Counted from the stretch's first letter, positions 19,096 through 28,993 are shown. The stretch: DNA of 64,000 nucleotides from Chitinophagaceae bacterium (GCA_947371755.1 CANBQT010000003.1:59100-123099); one strand, 5' to 3'. Program-made: numbers and translations. The notes: generated by a model not told the origin, from the sequence alone.

Positions 19096-19126
19096 GGCCG
19101 TTCTGAGAAATCTGAACGGCCTTTTT
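19096..19126. terminator. Intrinsic terminator after glutamate dehydrogenase
   Basis: An 8-bp GC-containing stem (19096-19103 with 19114-19121), a 10-nt loop and TTTTT. The convergent gene ends two bases later, so it may serve both. Confidence 0.9.
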
Positions 19127-19127
19127 A

Positions 19128-19934
19128 TTAGATTTTCACCAAAATACTATTGGTTAAACTATAATAGAAATGATGAATAGGCACAATCGGAGATTCGTCA
19201 TATATGCCCGAAAAATTAATGGAGAATCCAACGTGTTTTCCTGCATTGATGGTCCATTGAAAGTGTGGAGCTAAACGTGGATGAAAACTATCTGGTCTTG
19301 TTTGGAAAAACAAATTTACAGCAATATCATTATTGGTATTGGGCTTCCAGTCCATTCGAACATAAGAATTGATTTTTATAAAATTCTTAGTAATAGGTAT
19401 TGGGTTATTCGGCACTTTATTTGAATCAACACCATCGTAGTTCCATCTTTCTGTTTCATTCATCAAACCTAACCCTGCATTGAATTCCAGTCTGTCCCCC
19501 TTCCACATATTGTAACGGATATTTGCTCCAAAAATAGCCCTCATTTCAAGACCTCGTTTATTGTCCCATTGATATTGGGCAAATGGTTCTGGTTGGAATT
19601 TATCTTTATAATGACCACGATATCTTACATGAAAATAACCTGCATTTAATATATCAGCGGGCCCGTTATAAGTAAATCTGTAACTAGCTGCAAATAAAAA
19701 AAGGTCTTTGTTTTTTTGCAGCATCATTTCTGCTGTATTGGTAGCATCCCATAGTGTAGTTTGTTGTCTGTCAACTTCTAAGCCTGTACTGAAATTAAAA
19801 TTAAACTGCGACTTCTTCACATAGTCTGCAGTGTCTGATTTATCTATACTTATGATTTGCGCTTGCAGATAATTAGCAGATATGAAGCAGCCAAATAAGA
19901 CGAAAAAAATAAAAGTAAAACGCATAGATGGCAT
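19128..19934 (-). CDS. Exported outer-membrane beta-barrel protein, DUF481-like
   Basis: About 268 residues from the ATG at 19934 (a second ATG at 19925 is equally possible). A signal peptide (MRFTFIFFVLFGCFISANYLQA) precedes beta-strand repeats with aromatic alternation, for example FLFAASYRFTYNG, GYFHVRYRGHYKD and VNLFFQTRPDSFHP. The pattern resembles DUF481-type salt-inducible barrel proteins, but I am not certain of the family. Longer versions of the reading frame would overlap the upstream gene. It is probably in one transcript with the HsdR-N gene upstream. Confidence 0.7.
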   Translation of the reverse strand: MPSMRFTFIFFVLFGCFISANYLQAQIISIDKSDTADYVKKSQFNFNFSTGLEVDRQQTTLWDATNTAEMMLQKNKDLFLFAASYRFTYNGPADILNAGYFHVRYRGHYKDKFQPEPFAQYQWDNKRGLEMRAIFGANIRYNMWKGDRLEFNAGLGLMNETERWNYDGVDSNKVPNNPIPITKNFIKINSYVRMDWKPNTNNDIAVNLFFQTRPDSFHPRLAPHFQWTINAGKHVGFSINFSGIYDESPIVPIHHFYYSLTNSILVKI

Positions 19935-19965
19935 TTTATTATTAAGAGAAATTCTTTGATCAATA

Positions 19966-20400
19966 CTAAACAAAATCGGGTATTCCTGAAAGCAAATGGA
20001 TCTCTTCATTCTTTAATTCAAAAGCAAAAGTATCTGATCCATTAGTGATGATCAGGAATTGTACCCTTAAAGAAATATTATAATTAAGAATTTGTTTTAT
20101 GACTGCTTCATCCAACTTAACCTCCATTTCCTTGCACTCAACAATCATCCAGGGAATTGCAGATTTATAAACAACGATATCGCATCTTTTTTTTAATTCA
20201 CCTAATTTGATCTCTTTCTCAACTGCGATTAAAGATGGGGGAATTCCTTTTGTTTGAATCAACCATTGTAAAAAATTCTGTCTTACCCATTCTTCAGGAG
20301 TAATTTGAATCCATTTCTTTCTGATCTCATCAAAGATCCAATCCTTACCAGCCTCCGTCTTGATACGAAACTTCGGATTGGGATAATCAATTTTAATCAT
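19966..20400 (-). CDS. Solitary HsdR N-terminal-type domain protein (PD-(D/E)XK fold)
   Basis: 144 residues from the ATG at 20400 (an upstream TTG at 20439 would add 13 residues). The WIFDEIRKKWIQITPEEWVRQ region followed by Asp74 (KRCDIVV) and Glu88-x-Lys90 (IVECKE) matches the type I restriction enzyme R-protein N-terminal domain (HSDR_N_2 family), with an intact PD-(D/E)XK catalytic triad. There is no helicase, methylase or specificity gene nearby, so this is not a restriction system. Such single-domain proteins are widespread in Bacteroidota with unknown role, possibly DNA repair. Confidence 0.85.
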   Translation of the reverse strand: MIKIDYPNPKFRIKTEAGKDWIFDEIRKKWIQITPEEWVRQNFLQWLIQTKGIPPSLIAVEKEIKLGELKKRCDIVVYKSAIPWMIVECKEMEVKLDEAVIKQILNYNISLRVQFLIITNGSDTFAFELKNEEIHLLSGIPDFV

Positions 20401-20486
20401 AAGGTTGTTTGCTGATTTGATTTTTTGTATTTTAGCCAATTAACTTTTTCAAAGATACTTCTTGAAGAAGCACTAAACGAAGATTT

Positions 20487-21263
20487 ATGAAAACGAAAGA
20501 AGAGATAGTACAGAATTGGCTGCCTAGATACACCGGTGAATCTTTAGAAAATTTTGGTAAGTACATTTTACTAACCAATTTCGCTAACTATGTAAACATG
20601 TTTGCTGCATGGAATAATGTGCCTGTTATAGGGAAAGATCGTCCAATGGAATGTGCTACGGCCAATGGTATTACGATCATAAATTTTGGAATGGGTAGTC
20701 CTGGAGCAGCTACTGTGATGGATTTGTTAACTGCTATTGAACCTGAAGCTGTTTTATTTTTAGGTAAATGTGGTGGATTAAAAAAGAGAAATAAAATTGG
20801 TGATTTGATTTTGCCAATTGCAGCAATAAGAGGCGAAGGAACTTCGAATGACTATTTCCCTCCAGAAGTTCCTGCAATGCCTGCATTCGCACTACAAAAA
20901 GCTATTTCAACAACGATAAGGGATTATCAGGTAGATTATTGGACAGGCACTGTCTATACCACCAATAGGCGTGTTTGGGAGCATGATGAAACTTTTAAAG
21001 AATACCTCACTAAGGTTCGTGCTTATGCCATTGATATGGAAACAGCTACTATTTTCACCGTTGGTTTCTTTAATAAAATTCCTACTGGCGCGTTATTATT
21101 GGTGAGTGATCAGCCCATGGTGCCAGATGGCGTTAAAACTGAAGCAAGTGATAAAAAAGTAACCGAAGAATATGTTGAGAAGCACCTAAAAATCGGTATT
21201 GATTCTTTGATGCAATTGATCAACAACGGCCAAACGGTGAGACACTTGCGTTTTGAAAATTAG
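20487..21263 (+). CDS. amn: AMP nucleosidase / nucleoside phosphorylase-family protein
   Basis: The 258-residue protein belongs to the PNP/UDP phosphorylase superfamily: TIINFGMGSPGAATVMD near 67-83, LFLGKCGGLKKR near 91-102 and the acidic AIDMETATIF block near 178-187. The short Bacteroidota AMP nucleosidases hydrolyse AMP to adenine and ribose 5-phosphate. Purine or uridine phosphorylase activity cannot be excluded from sequence alone. It is a single gene, convergent with ccmB, with only a 3-bp gap. Confidence 0.85.
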   Translation: MKTKEEIVQNWLPRYTGESLENFGKYILLTNFANYVNMFAAWNNVPVIGKDRPMECATANGITIINFGMGSPGAATVMDLLTAIEPEAVLFLGKCGGLKKRNKIGDLILPIAAIRGEGTSNDYFPPEVPAMPAFALQKAISTTIRDYQVDYWTGTVYTTNRRVWEHDETFKEYLTKVRAYAIDMETATIFTVGFFNKIPTGALLLVSDQPMVPDGVKTEASDKKVTEEYVEKHLKIGIDSLMQLINNGQTVRHLRFEN

Positions 21264-21266
21264 TGT

Positions 21267-21926
21267 CTAATCTTTCCAGAGGAAAGGAAATAAAATAATA
21301 GCTAAGGCCACTACTAAAATATCTAGCCCTACTAATAGAAAAACCATTTGCATTAGTCCAGCTTGAATTACGGCAGAAAAAGCAGCTGTTGATATTTTCA
21401 TTAAAAGTAGTAGTTGCGGAATGATAATGGGAAATCCCATGATCGCCATTAGTGCAGACTGTTGCTGAGCTTTAGCAGCTATCGCAGCTAAGAAGGTAAA
21501 AACAAGACTCAGACTGATTCCGCCCAGACAGGCAATCCCAAGAAATCGCCATCCGTACTCGATAGGATTGCCTAATAAAAGAGTAAAAATGGCTAAACTG
21601 ATACAGCTCATTACAAGCATTAGAATGCTATTGAATATCAGTTTTGACAAAACAAAGTCTTTTGCGCCAGCAATTGAGTAGAAATATAACATGCGTCCAC
21701 GGCTTTCAGCAAGAAAGCTCTTTGCAACTGCATTGACACAAACAAACAACTGAATTACCCAAAATAGACCATTCCATACTTTGTCTTCCGGTTGTCCCAT
21801 CGATAAATAAACAACGAATATGGTGGATGCCACATACAGGAAAATGCCGTATAAAGTATACTGCTGACGTGTTTCGAGCAGTAATTCTTTTTTTACTAAT
21901 GCTATAATTGGGTTAGGGTTTTTCAT
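21267..21926 (-). CDS. ccmB: Haem exporter permease CcmB
   Basis: 219 residues from the ATG at 21926, starting [18 protein letters not shown], with six hydrophobic segments; the conserved N-terminal [11 protein letters not shown] and central helix pattern fit CcmB, membrane partner of the ATPase CcmA in cytochrome c maturation. The start overlaps the tdk stop by 14 bp, so translation is probably coupled to thymidine kinase, an unusual partner. ccmC and ccmD lie 4 kb away on the other strand, so the normally adjacent ccmB-ccmC-ccmD set is split here. Confidence 0.88.
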   Translation of the reverse strand: MKNPNPIIALVKKELLLETRQQYTLYGIFLYVASTIFVVYLSMGQPEDKVWNGLFWVIQLFVCVNAVAKSFLAESRGRMLYFYSIAGAKDFVLSKLIFNSILMLVMSCISLAIFTLLLGNPIEYGWRFLGIACLGGISLSLVFTFLAAIAAKAQQQSALMAIMGFPIIIPQLLLLMKISTAAFSAVIQAGLMQMVFLLVGLDILVVALAIILFPFLWKD

Positions 21927-22482
21927 GGACACATTTTCTACAACGGGGTTCATAAACATCTTTTTCTCCTAATAACACCTGTGGGCCAACCGTAGATTTA
22001 CGATGAGATATGCTGGCAATGTTACCGCATTGCACGCATATGGCATGCAGTTTAGTAATATAGTCTGCAATGGCTAATAAATTAGGCATTTGCCCGAATG
22101 GTCTGCCTTTATAATCCATGTCTAAACCTGCAACTATTACCCGGGTACCTCTTGCTGCTAATTGCTCGCATACATAAATGATCTGGTCGTCAAAGAATTG
22201 AGCTTCATCAATTCCAACTACATCAACACCTTCGGAAAGTAATAAAATGGTTTGTGAATTGTCTATTGGAGTGGAGGGAATACTATTTGAATCGTGACTT
22301 ACCACCTGCGTTTCGTCATAACGGGTATCAATAGCAGGTTTAAATATTTCAATCTTTAAATTCGCAATCTTAGCTCTTTTCAACCTGCGTAACAGCTCTT
22401 CCGTTTTTCCGCTAAACATACTCCCACAAATCACTTCCACCCATCCTCTACGCTCTCCGGATATATTCGGTTCTATAAACAT
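21913..22482 (-). CDS. tdk: Thymidine kinase, type II
   Basis: Phosphorylates thymidine with ATP for nucleotide salvage. The 189-residue protein has the P-loop [14 protein letters not shown] near 21-34, the acidic GIDEAQFF near 94-101, and a structural zinc site in CVQCG and CRKC near the C-terminus, as in bacterial and human type II enzymes. It is transcribed with ccmB, whose start lies inside its last codons. Confidence 0.96.
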   Translation of the reverse strand: MFIEPNISGERRGWVEVICGSMFSGKTEELLRRLKRAKIANLKIEIFKPAIDTRYDETQVVSHDSNSIPSTPIDNSQTILLLSEGVDVVGIDEAQFFDDQIIYVCEQLAARGTRVIVAGLDMDYKGRPFGQMPNLLAIADYITKLHAICVQCGNIASISHRKSTVGPQVLLGEKDVYEPRCRKCVHEKP

Positions 22483-22559
22483 CTATAAAATAAATTATAA
22501 TAAAATTCGTTTCTGAGAAGACTCGCTTACATTTTAACACATCAAATGTATTACATCCA

Positions 22560-23228
22560 ATGGAAAGAGTGGGTATACTAATCGATAAACTAAGGGAACA
22601 ATTTATTCAGCACGCTGAAACCGACAGTTTATTGGCTACTGCACAGATGCTTTTGCTGGAATTGCAACAGCAAAAAAATGCCCTTCCTCCTACTAGTGCG
22701 GTATCTGTGATGGATCTATTGCTCAACAATTCCCGGATGCAGTCCATCTCCATGACCAATTCTCCAGTGTCAAAAGCAAGCGCCAAGAAAAATGAGGAAT
22801 TAAGTGGGTGGTTATTTGATATCAATACTGATATGCCTGTAATTGAGCCAACTGTTGGAATCAATCAATCAAACGCAACTCCAACTAAGGAAGTGTTTGA
22901 ATTAAATGATGTGATGGTGAATGAAGACTTTAGTATCAACGATCAATTAAAACAAAATGAACCTGAAGTGGCGCAGGGTTTTAATGAGACACCTATCCAC
23001 GACCTAAAGAAAGCCATAGGCATCAATGATCGCTACCTTTTTATCAATGAATTATTCAGAGGCGATGAAATAATGTATGAGAGGAGCTTAAAGACAATCA
23101 ATGGATTTAATATTTTCCCAGAAGCTCAATATTGGATTGAAAGAGAATTGAAACTAAAATTGGGTTGGAATGTCAATTCTATTGCTGTGGAGCATTTTGA
23201 TCAATTGGTTAAAAGACGATTCGCTTGA
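22560..23228 (+). CDS. Conserved protein of unknown function with a Bacteroidota-type C-terminal domain
   Basis: 222 residues in three parts: an N-terminal helical segment (about 1-45, VGILIDKLREQFIQHAE...LLLELQQQKN), a low-conservation polar linker (about 46-145) and a compact C-terminal domain (about 150-222) with INDRYLFINELFRGDEIMYE and a WIERELKLKLGW block. No signal peptide or membrane helix, so it is cytosolic. I recognise the general look of a widespread Bacteroidota family but not a function. It reads divergently from tdk, and its last 28 bp overlap the 3' end of convergent waaA. Confidence 0.75.
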   Translation: MERVGILIDKLREQFIQHAETDSLLATAQMLLLELQQQKNALPPTSAVSVMDLLLNNSRMQSISMTNSPVSKASAKKNEELSGWLFDINTDMPVIEPTVGINQSNATPTKEVFELNDVMVNEDFSINDQLKQNEPEVAQGFNETPIHDLKKAIGINDRYLFINELFRGDEIMYERSLKTINGFNIFPEAQYWIERELKLKLGWNVNSIAVEHFDQLVKRRFA

Positions 23229-24538
23229 ATTTGATCTAAGATTTTTTGGGTAGCACCTGCATTTGCAACTACATATTCCTTTGATGCTATTGCTGATTGT
23301 GTATGCATTGGATTTTCTTCATCCAGTAATTGTAATAATACTTCTTCCAACTCTAGAGCATTTTCTACCGCAATACATCCTCCATTTTCAACTAAATCAA
23401 CTGCCTCTATATATTTTTCATATACAGGTCCAATGATAATAGGTTTCCCATAAACTGCAGCTTCGAGTACATTATGAACACCATCGCCGCCAAACCCACC
23501 ACCTACTAAACAGATATGTGCATAATAGTAAAGCCTGGTAAGCATTCCGTAATTATCAATTATCAAAACCTGTGGATCAATAGAAGGGCTATTTTCTTCT
23601 TTGATATAGGATTGTTCGAATTCCGATAGAAGCATGGATCTTTTATATAGCTTCTTGCATTCATGAAGTCTTTCAACTTCAATTTCATGCGGTGCTATGA
23701 TGCATTTGATGGAAGGATGTTGGTTAATAAAATGATCCAACTCTTCATCATCTTCTGTCCATGTGCTTCCTGCAACAATAGTTACTGCATTTTTACAAAA
23801 TGATTCAATGATTGGTAGGGCTTCAAATTCTTCTTGAATCTTTATAACCCTGTCAAACCTAGTATCACCACTAATGATTGTTTTTTGCTCTAGACCTAAT
23901 TGTTTTAGCAGGAGATAAGACTTTTCGTCTTGTACAAAAAACTGACTAAAATTATGTAGGATGTTTCTGTAAAAAGTACCATACCACTTGAAAAAAATTT
24001 GATCCTCTCTGAAAATACCAGAGGCAAGCAAGAGCGGAATTTTTCTTTCAGAAGCTTCTTGGCAGTAATAATGCCAAAACTCATATTTGATAAAAAGTAT
24101 CAGGCTTGGTTGTACAATATTGAAAAAACGATGCGCATTTTTAGAAGAGTCCATCGGTAAGTAACTGATGAAATCTGCCCCTGGGTAATTTTTTCGCACT
24201 TCGTATCCAGAAGGTGAAAAAAAAGTCAATAATATTTGATAATTAGGATAAGTCTGTTTGATGGATTCTAAAATCGGGCGACCTTGTTCAAATTCGCCTA
24301 AAGAAGCGCAATGAATCCAGATGACTGGCTTCTTTTGTAGGTAGAAGTAATCTGAAAGGTGTTTGAAAACTCCCTTTCTGCCCCTGATCCAGTTTTTTGC
24401 CTTTTCATTTTTCCAGCTGATTAACCATGCTGCTTTGGGGTATAAAAAAACAAATAATTGATATAGTATTTTCAATGGAAGGTTTCTATCTACAAAATAA
24501 CGTAATAATTTTAGCTTTTTCAGATAATCAGTAATCAT
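23201..24538 (-). CDS. waaA: 3-deoxy-D-manno-octulosonic acid (Kdo) transferase
   Basis: Transfers Kdo from CMP-Kdo to lipid A precursor at the inner membrane. In 445 residues the N-terminal membrane-contact segment (LYQLFVFLYPKAAWLISW near 26-43), the catalytic acceptor motif HCASLGEFEQGRP (about 76-88) and the nucleotide-sugar region GGFGGDGVHNVLEAA near 357-371 are visible. The ATG start gives about 23 more residues than usual before the conserved block; no other ATG is available in between. It works in the same pathway as kdsA. Confidence 0.94.
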   Translation of the reverse strand: MITDYLKKLKLLRYFVDRNLPLKILYQLFVFLYPKAAWLISWKNEKAKNWIRGRKGVFKHLSDYFYLQKKPVIWIHCASLGEFEQGRPILESIKQTYPNYQILLTFFSPSGYEVRKNYPGADFISYLPMDSSKNAHRFFNIVQPSLILFIKYEFWHYYCQEASERKIPLLLASGIFREDQIFFKWYGTFYRNILHNFSQFFVQDEKSYLLLKQLGLEQKTIISGDTRFDRVIKIQEEFEALPIIESFCKNAVTIVAGSTWTEDDEELDHFINQHPSIKCIIAPHEIEVERLHECKKLYKRSMLLSEFEQSYIKEENSPSIDPQVLIIDNYGMLTRLYYYAHICLVGGGFGGDGVHNVLEAAVYGKPIIIGPVYEKYIEAVDLVENGGCIAVENALELEEVLLQLLDEENPMHTQSAIASKEYVVANAGATQKILDQIQANRLLTN

Positions 24539-24590
24539 AATTTGTTACGATTTTCACGTAGATTTGCCGCTTAAAATAAGACCAAAATTT

Positions 24591-25721
24591 ATGCGGCCAA
24601 TTCAGATGGTAGACACAAAGCAACAATATCTTAAAATAAAGGCTGAGGTGGATGCTGCTATACATGAGGTTTTGGACACTGCTTCTTATATAAATGGCAA
24701 AGCTGTTCAGGATTTTACTAATAGTTTAAATAATTATCAAGGATCGGGATTTACCATTCCTTGTGCCAATGGTACAGATGCTCTTCAAATTGCAATGATG
24801 GCATTGGATCTTCAACCTGGAGATGAAGTTATTACGCCATCATTTACCTATATAGCAACCACAGAAGTAGTAGCACTGTTAAAGTTGACTCCTGTTTTTG
24901 TGGAAGTAGATCCCTACACATTTTGTTTAGATCCTGAATCAGTGCGTAAGGCAATTACCTCTAAAACTAAGGCGATTGTGCCTGTTCATTTATATGGTCA
25001 CGCAGCTCCAATGGAAGAGATCATGGCCATTGCAAAGGAGTTTGGTTTATATGTGATTGAAGACAATGCCCAGGCAATTGGATGTGATTATCGATTTGCT
25101 GATGGTACAACACAGAAAACGGGTTCCATAGGTACAGTTGGGGCTACTTCATTTTACCCAAGCAAAAACCTTGGTGCTTTTGGAGACGGCGGTGCCATAT
25201 TTACCAATGATGCAGACCTTGCACATAAAATGAAAATGATTGCCAATCACGGACAACAAACACGCTATTATCACGAAATAGTTGGATGTAACTCTAGGTT
25301 GGATTCAATTCAAGCTGCTATTCTAAATATCAAATTAAAGGAACTCGATAATTATATCAAAGCACGTCAATCTGCCGCAGCATTTTACAATCAGGCATTT
25401 GCTGAAAATGATAAGATCACTATTCCTTTTGTGGCAGATTATAGTTCGCATGTATACCATCAATATACTTTACAATTAAAAGGTGTTGATAGAGATGCTT
25501 TGAACGCTTATTTAGCGGAGAAAAAAATTCCTTCCATGATTTATTATCCCGTTCCTGGACATAAACAAAAAATGTTCAGTTCATTTAATTTGCCGGAAAT
25601 AGATTTAAAAGTAACTGATTGGCTAACAGAAAGAGTGATTTCTTTGCCTATGCACACAGAATTAGATACAGAACAACTTTCTTTTATCACCAATAGTATT
25701 TTGAACTTTATACATAATTAA
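24591..25721 (+). CDS. DegT/DnrJ/EryC1/StrS-family sugar aminotransferase
   Basis: A PLP enzyme of 376 residues from the ATG at 24591 (an in-frame TTG nine codons earlier sits within a -7-like TAGATTTG and is unlikely to be used). Motifs: CANGTDALQIAM near 58-69, IEDNAQAIG near 156-164 and the PLP-binding Lys192 in YPSKNLGAFGDGG. The family transfers amino groups to keto-sugars bound to nucleotides; the sugar here is not determined. It heads a four-gene nucleotide-sugar group with ugd, uxs and rfbD, and is divergent from waaA. Confidence 0.92.
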   Translation: MRPIQMVDTKQQYLKIKAEVDAAIHEVLDTASYINGKAVQDFTNSLNNYQGSGFTIPCANGTDALQIAMMALDLQPGDEVITPSFTYIATTEVVALLKLTPVFVEVDPYTFCLDPESVRKAITSKTKAIVPVHLYGHAAPMEEIMAIAKEFGLYVIEDNAQAIGCDYRFADGTTQKTGSIGTVGATSFYPSKNLGAFGDGGAIFTNDADLAHKMKMIANHGQQTRYYHEIVGCNSRLDSIQAAILNIKLKELDNYIKARQSAAAFYNQAFAENDKITIPFVADYSSHVYHQYTLQLKGVDRDALNAYLAEKKIPSMIYYPVPGHKQKMFSSFNLPEIDLKVTDWLTERVISLPMHTELDTEQLSFITNSILNFIHN

Positions 25722-25723
25722 AT

Positions 25724-27025
25724 ATGAAAATTACAGTAGTCGGTACAGGATATGTGGGACTTGTTACAGGTACCTGTTTTGCAGAGACAGGAAATAAAGT
25801 AACCTGTGTAGATATAGATAGTAATAAAGTAGCTAAATTATCAAATGGTGAGATTACAATTTATGAACCAGGCTTAGAGAAAATATTTTTACGTAACACA
25901 AAGGAAGGTCGTTTAAAATTTACTACAAATTTAGAAGAAGGAATTAAGGACGCTGAGATAGTTTTTTTAGCATTACCCACTCCTCCAGGTGCAGATGGAT
26001 CTGCAGATTTAAAATATATTTTGGGGGTTTCGAATGATTTAGGAAAGATCCTGAAAGAATATATAGTAATAGTTGATAAAAGTACAGTGCCTGTAGGAAC
26101 TGCTGCAAAAGTACATGCTGCCATCGCTGCAAATTTTAAAGGCGAATTCGATGTGGTAAGTAATCCGGAATTCTTAAGAGAAGGTGTTGCTGTGGATGAC
26201 TTTATGAAACCTGACAGGGTTGTTATAGGAACAAAATCTGAACGTGCCAGAAAGGTAATGGGCGAATTATATGCGCCATTTGTTCGTCAGGGTAACCCTG
26301 TGATTTATATGGATGAAAAATCTGCAGAACTTACCAAGTATGCTGCGAATTCATTCCTTGCCACTAAGATTTCTTTTATGAATGAAGTGGCTCAGCTTTG
26401 TGAAAAAGTAGGTGCTGACGTAGATATGGTTCGCAGAGGAATTGGTAGTGATGACCGAATTGGACGCCGTTTCTTATTTCCGGGTATCGGTTATGGAGGA
26501 AGTTGCTTCCCTAAAGATGTGCAAGCTTTGATTATGTCTTCTGAAGAAGTGGGTTATAATTTTCAGATCTTAAAAGCAGTAGAAGACGTAAACGAGTTAC
26601 AAAAATTGCACCTGATTCCTAAGATCAATAAGTATTTCAATAATGATTTGAAAGGAAAACATTTTGCACTCTGGGGATTGGCATTTAAACCTAATACTGA
26701 TGATATTCGTGAAGCACCTGCTTTGTATATCATAGATGCTTTAATCAAAGCAGGAGCAACAATAACTGCTTATGATCCAGAGGCTATTCCAAATGTTCAA
26801 GCTGTATTAGGTCATAAAGTAAACTATGCTGCAGATCAATATAGCACCCTTGCCGGAGCTGATGCATTGATCATTGCAACTGAGTGGAGCGAATTTAGAA
26901 CACCTGATTTCGAAATCATTGAATCAAAATTGAAGAACAAAGTAATTTTTGATGGTCGAAATCTTTTTGATGTGAATCAGATCAGAGGATTAGGTTATCA
27001 TTATGAAAGTGTGGGTAGACTTTAA
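25724..27025 (+). CDS. ugd: UDP-glucose 6-dehydrogenase
   Basis: Oxidises UDP-glucose to UDP-glucuronate with two NAD. The 433 residues show the N-terminal NAD motif [10 protein letters not shown] (7-16), the central [17 protein letters not shown] helix, and the catalytic cysteine in [10 protein letters not shown] near 257-266. It starts 2 bp after the aminotransferase stop, so the two genes are in one operon. GDP-mannose dehydrogenase is the alternative, but the downstream decarboxylase supports UDP-glucuronate as product. Confidence 0.93.
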   Translation: MKITVVGTGYVGLVTGTCFAETGNKVTCVDIDSNKVAKLSNGEITIYEPGLEKIFLRNTKEGRLKFTTNLEEGIKDAEIVFLALPTPPGADGSADLKYILGVSNDLGKILKEYIVIVDKSTVPVGTAAKVHAAIAANFKGEFDVVSNPEFLREGVAVDDFMKPDRVVIGTKSERARKVMGELYAPFVRQGNPVIYMDEKSAELTKYAANSFLATKISFMNEVAQLCEKVGADVDMVRRGIGSDDRIGRRFLFPGIGYGGSCFPKDVQALIMSSEEVGYNFQILKAVEDVNELQKLHLIPKINKYFNNDLKGKHFALWGLAFKPNTDDIREAPALYIIDALIKAGATITAYDPEAIPNVQAVLGHKVNYAADQYSTLAGADALIIATEWSEFRTPDFEIIESKLKNKVIFDGRNLFDVNQIRGLGYHYESVGRL

Positions 27026-27035
27026 AACATCTAAC

Positions 27036-28016
27036 ATGTCAAAGAAAAGAATATTAATTACTGGAGCTGCTGGCTTTTTAGGCTCTCACCTTTGTGATCG
27101 TTTTATTAATGAGGGCTATCATGTAATAGCAATGGATAATTTAATCACTGGTGATCTTAGAAACATTGAGCACTTGTTTAAATTAGAAGATTTCGAATTC
27201 TATCACCACGATGTATCGAAATATATTCATGTTCCCGGACAGCTTGATTATATTTTACACTTTGCTTCACCTGCCAGCCCTATTGATTATTTAAAGATCC
27301 CAATTCAAACATTAAAAGTAGGGGCTTTAGGAACTCATAATTGCTTAGGTCTTGCAAAAGCCAAAGGCGCTCGTATGCTGGTAGCATCAACCAGTGAAGT
27401 GTATGGTGATCCCAATGTACACCCGCAAACTGAAGAGTATTGGGGTAATGTAAACCCAGTTGGTCCTAGGGGTGTATATGACGAGGCTAAGCGTTTTATG
27501 GAATCCATAACAAGGGCTTATTACACATTCCATGGTGTAGAAACTAGAATCATCAGAATCTTTAACACGTATGGTCCCAGAATGCGACTCAATGATGGCA
27601 GAGCTTTACCGGCATTTATTGGTCAGGCATTAAGGGGAGAGGATCTAACTGTTTTTGGAGATGGAAGTCAAACGCGTTCCTTTTGTTATGTAGATGATTT
27701 GATAGAAGGTATTTATCGTTTATTGATGAGCGATTATACCATGCCAGTAAATATTGGTAACCCTAATGAAATTAGTTTAAAAGATTTTGCGGAGGAAGTG
27801 TTGAAATTAACAGGTTCTTCTGTAAAAATTATTTATAAAGACCTTCCTGTTGATGATCCTAAACAAAGAAAGCCGGATATTACCAAAGCAAAAACTTTAT
27901 TGGGTTGGGAACCAAAAGTGGATAGGGCTGAAGGTTTGAAAAAAACCTATGAATATTTCAAATCTTTGCCTAAAGAAGAATGGTCTAAACAGCCGAAGGA
28001 ATTTTCGAGTAAATAA
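27036..28016 (+). CDS. UDP-glucuronate decarboxylase (UDP-xylose synthase)
   Basis: An extended SDR enzyme of 326 residues from the ATG at 27036; an ATG at 27003 lies inside ugd and would add eleven non-conserved residues. The NAD motif [12 protein letters not shown] is at about 9-20, [11 protein letters not shown] near 79-89, the catalytic YDEAKRFME near 148-156, and NTYGPRMR near 180-187. All are typical of UXS, which converts UDP-glucuronate to UDP-xylose. The 10-bp gap from ugd ties the two steps together. Confidence 0.92.
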   Translation: MSKKRILITGAAGFLGSHLCDRFINEGYHVIAMDNLITGDLRNIEHLFKLEDFEFYHHDVSKYIHVPGQLDYILHFASPASPIDYLKIPIQTLKVGALGTHNCLGLAKAKGARMLVASTSEVYGDPNVHPQTEEYWGNVNPVGPRGVYDEAKRFMESITRAYYTFHGVETRIIRIFNTYGPRMRLNDGRALPAFIGQALRGEDLTVFGDGSQTRSFCYVDDLIEGIYRLLMSDYTMPVNIGNPNEISLKDFAEEVLKLTGSSVKIIYKDLPVDDPKQRKPDITKAKTLLGWEPKVDRAEGLKKTYEYFKSLPKEEWSKQPKEFSSK

Positions 28017-28039
28017 TTTAAAATATATTTTTAATAATG

Positions 28040-28080
28040 GAAAAGGGCAGAATGGGTAAACCCTATCAGCCCTTTTCTAT
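28040..28080 (+). terminator. Hairpin between the UDP-xylose genes and rfbD
   Basis: A 9-bp stem GAAAAGGGC paired with GCCCTTTTC (28040-28048 with 28069-28077), with a smaller GGG/CCC pairing in its loop, followed by a weak T-rich tail. It probably reduces read-through into rfbD. Confidence 0.65.
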
Positions 28081-28095
28081 TTTATACAATTTTTT

Positions 28096-28974
28096 ATGTC
28101 AAAACCTTTGATAGTTGTAACTGGTAAAAATGGACAATTAGGTTGGGAGATTCTACAAATAGCGGATTCGTTAAAAGAAAGTTTCGATTTTCTTTTTACT
28201 GGGAGGGAAGATTTGGATTTATCGAGACCTGAATCAATTGCACCTTTTTTTGTAAAAATCAAACCAGACTATTTTGTCAATTGTGCTGCATATACAGCAG
28301 TAGATAAAGCAGAACAAGATAATGAATTAGCCTATAAGACCAATGCGGAATCTGTTGGTTTAATTGCACAGAACTGTGCTAAGATTCATGCTAAACTGAT
28401 TACAATTTCAACAGATTATGTTTTTGATGGTAATGGCGTATCTCCTTATACAACAGATACTAAAACCAGGCCTATAAATTACTATGGTTATAGCAAGTGG
28501 ATGGGAGAGCAATTGGCTTTGTCTAATTGTGCTGAAACTGTTGTTATCCGTACTTCCTGGGTTTACAGTGAACATGGAAATAATTTTGTAAAAACCATGT
28601 TACGATTAATGAATGATCGGCCTGAATTGAATGTGGTAAGTGATCAAATCGGATCTCCTACATCTGCGGCAGATCTAGCATTAACAATCATAAAAATGAT
28701 TGAATCCATAGAATTAGGACGTGCACATTATGGCATTTACCATTACAGCAATGCTGGAGTGATTTCTTGGTATGATTTTGCTATTGCTATTGCAAAAGAG
28801 GGAGGTAAGAATTGTAAAATTCATCCGATACCATCTAGTGCTTATCCTACACCAGCAAAACGTCCGGGTTATTCAGTAATGGATTGTTCTAAATTGGTTA
28901 GAGATTATGGCATTGAATTGAGCAATTGGGAAATCGGATTAAAAAATTGTATTGCAAAACTATTGTCTAATTGA
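28096..28974 (+). CDS. rfbD: dTDP-4-dehydrorhamnose reductase
   Basis: Final step of dTDP-L-rhamnose synthesis. 292 residues with the NAD(P) motif GKNGQLGWEI (10-19), NCAAYTAVDKAE near 62-73, STDYVFDG near 112-119 and the catalytic YGYSKWMGE near 138-146. rfbA, rfbB and rfbC are not in the window, so the other enzymes must be elsewhere. It probably serves surface polysaccharide synthesis with the upstream sugar genes. Confidence 0.93.
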   Translation: MSKPLIVVTGKNGQLGWEILQIADSLKESFDFLFTGREDLDLSRPESIAPFFVKIKPDYFVNCAAYTAVDKAEQDNELAYKTNAESVGLIAQNCAKIHAKLITISTDYVFDGNGVSPYTTDTKTRPINYYGYSKWMGEQLALSNCAETVVIRTSWVYSEHGNNFVKTMLRLMNDRPELNVVSDQIGSPTSAADLALTIIKMIESIELGRAHYGIYHYSNAGVISWYDFAIAIAKEGGKNCKIHPIPSSAYPTPAKRPGYSVMDCSKLVRDYGIELSNWEIGLKNCIAKLLSN

Positions 28975-28993
28975 TAGTACAATTTTAAAAGCT

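Noticed and set aside
19966..20400. Restriction-modification or defence island
   Set aside because: Only a single HsdR-N domain is present; no methylase, specificity or helicase gene nearby.
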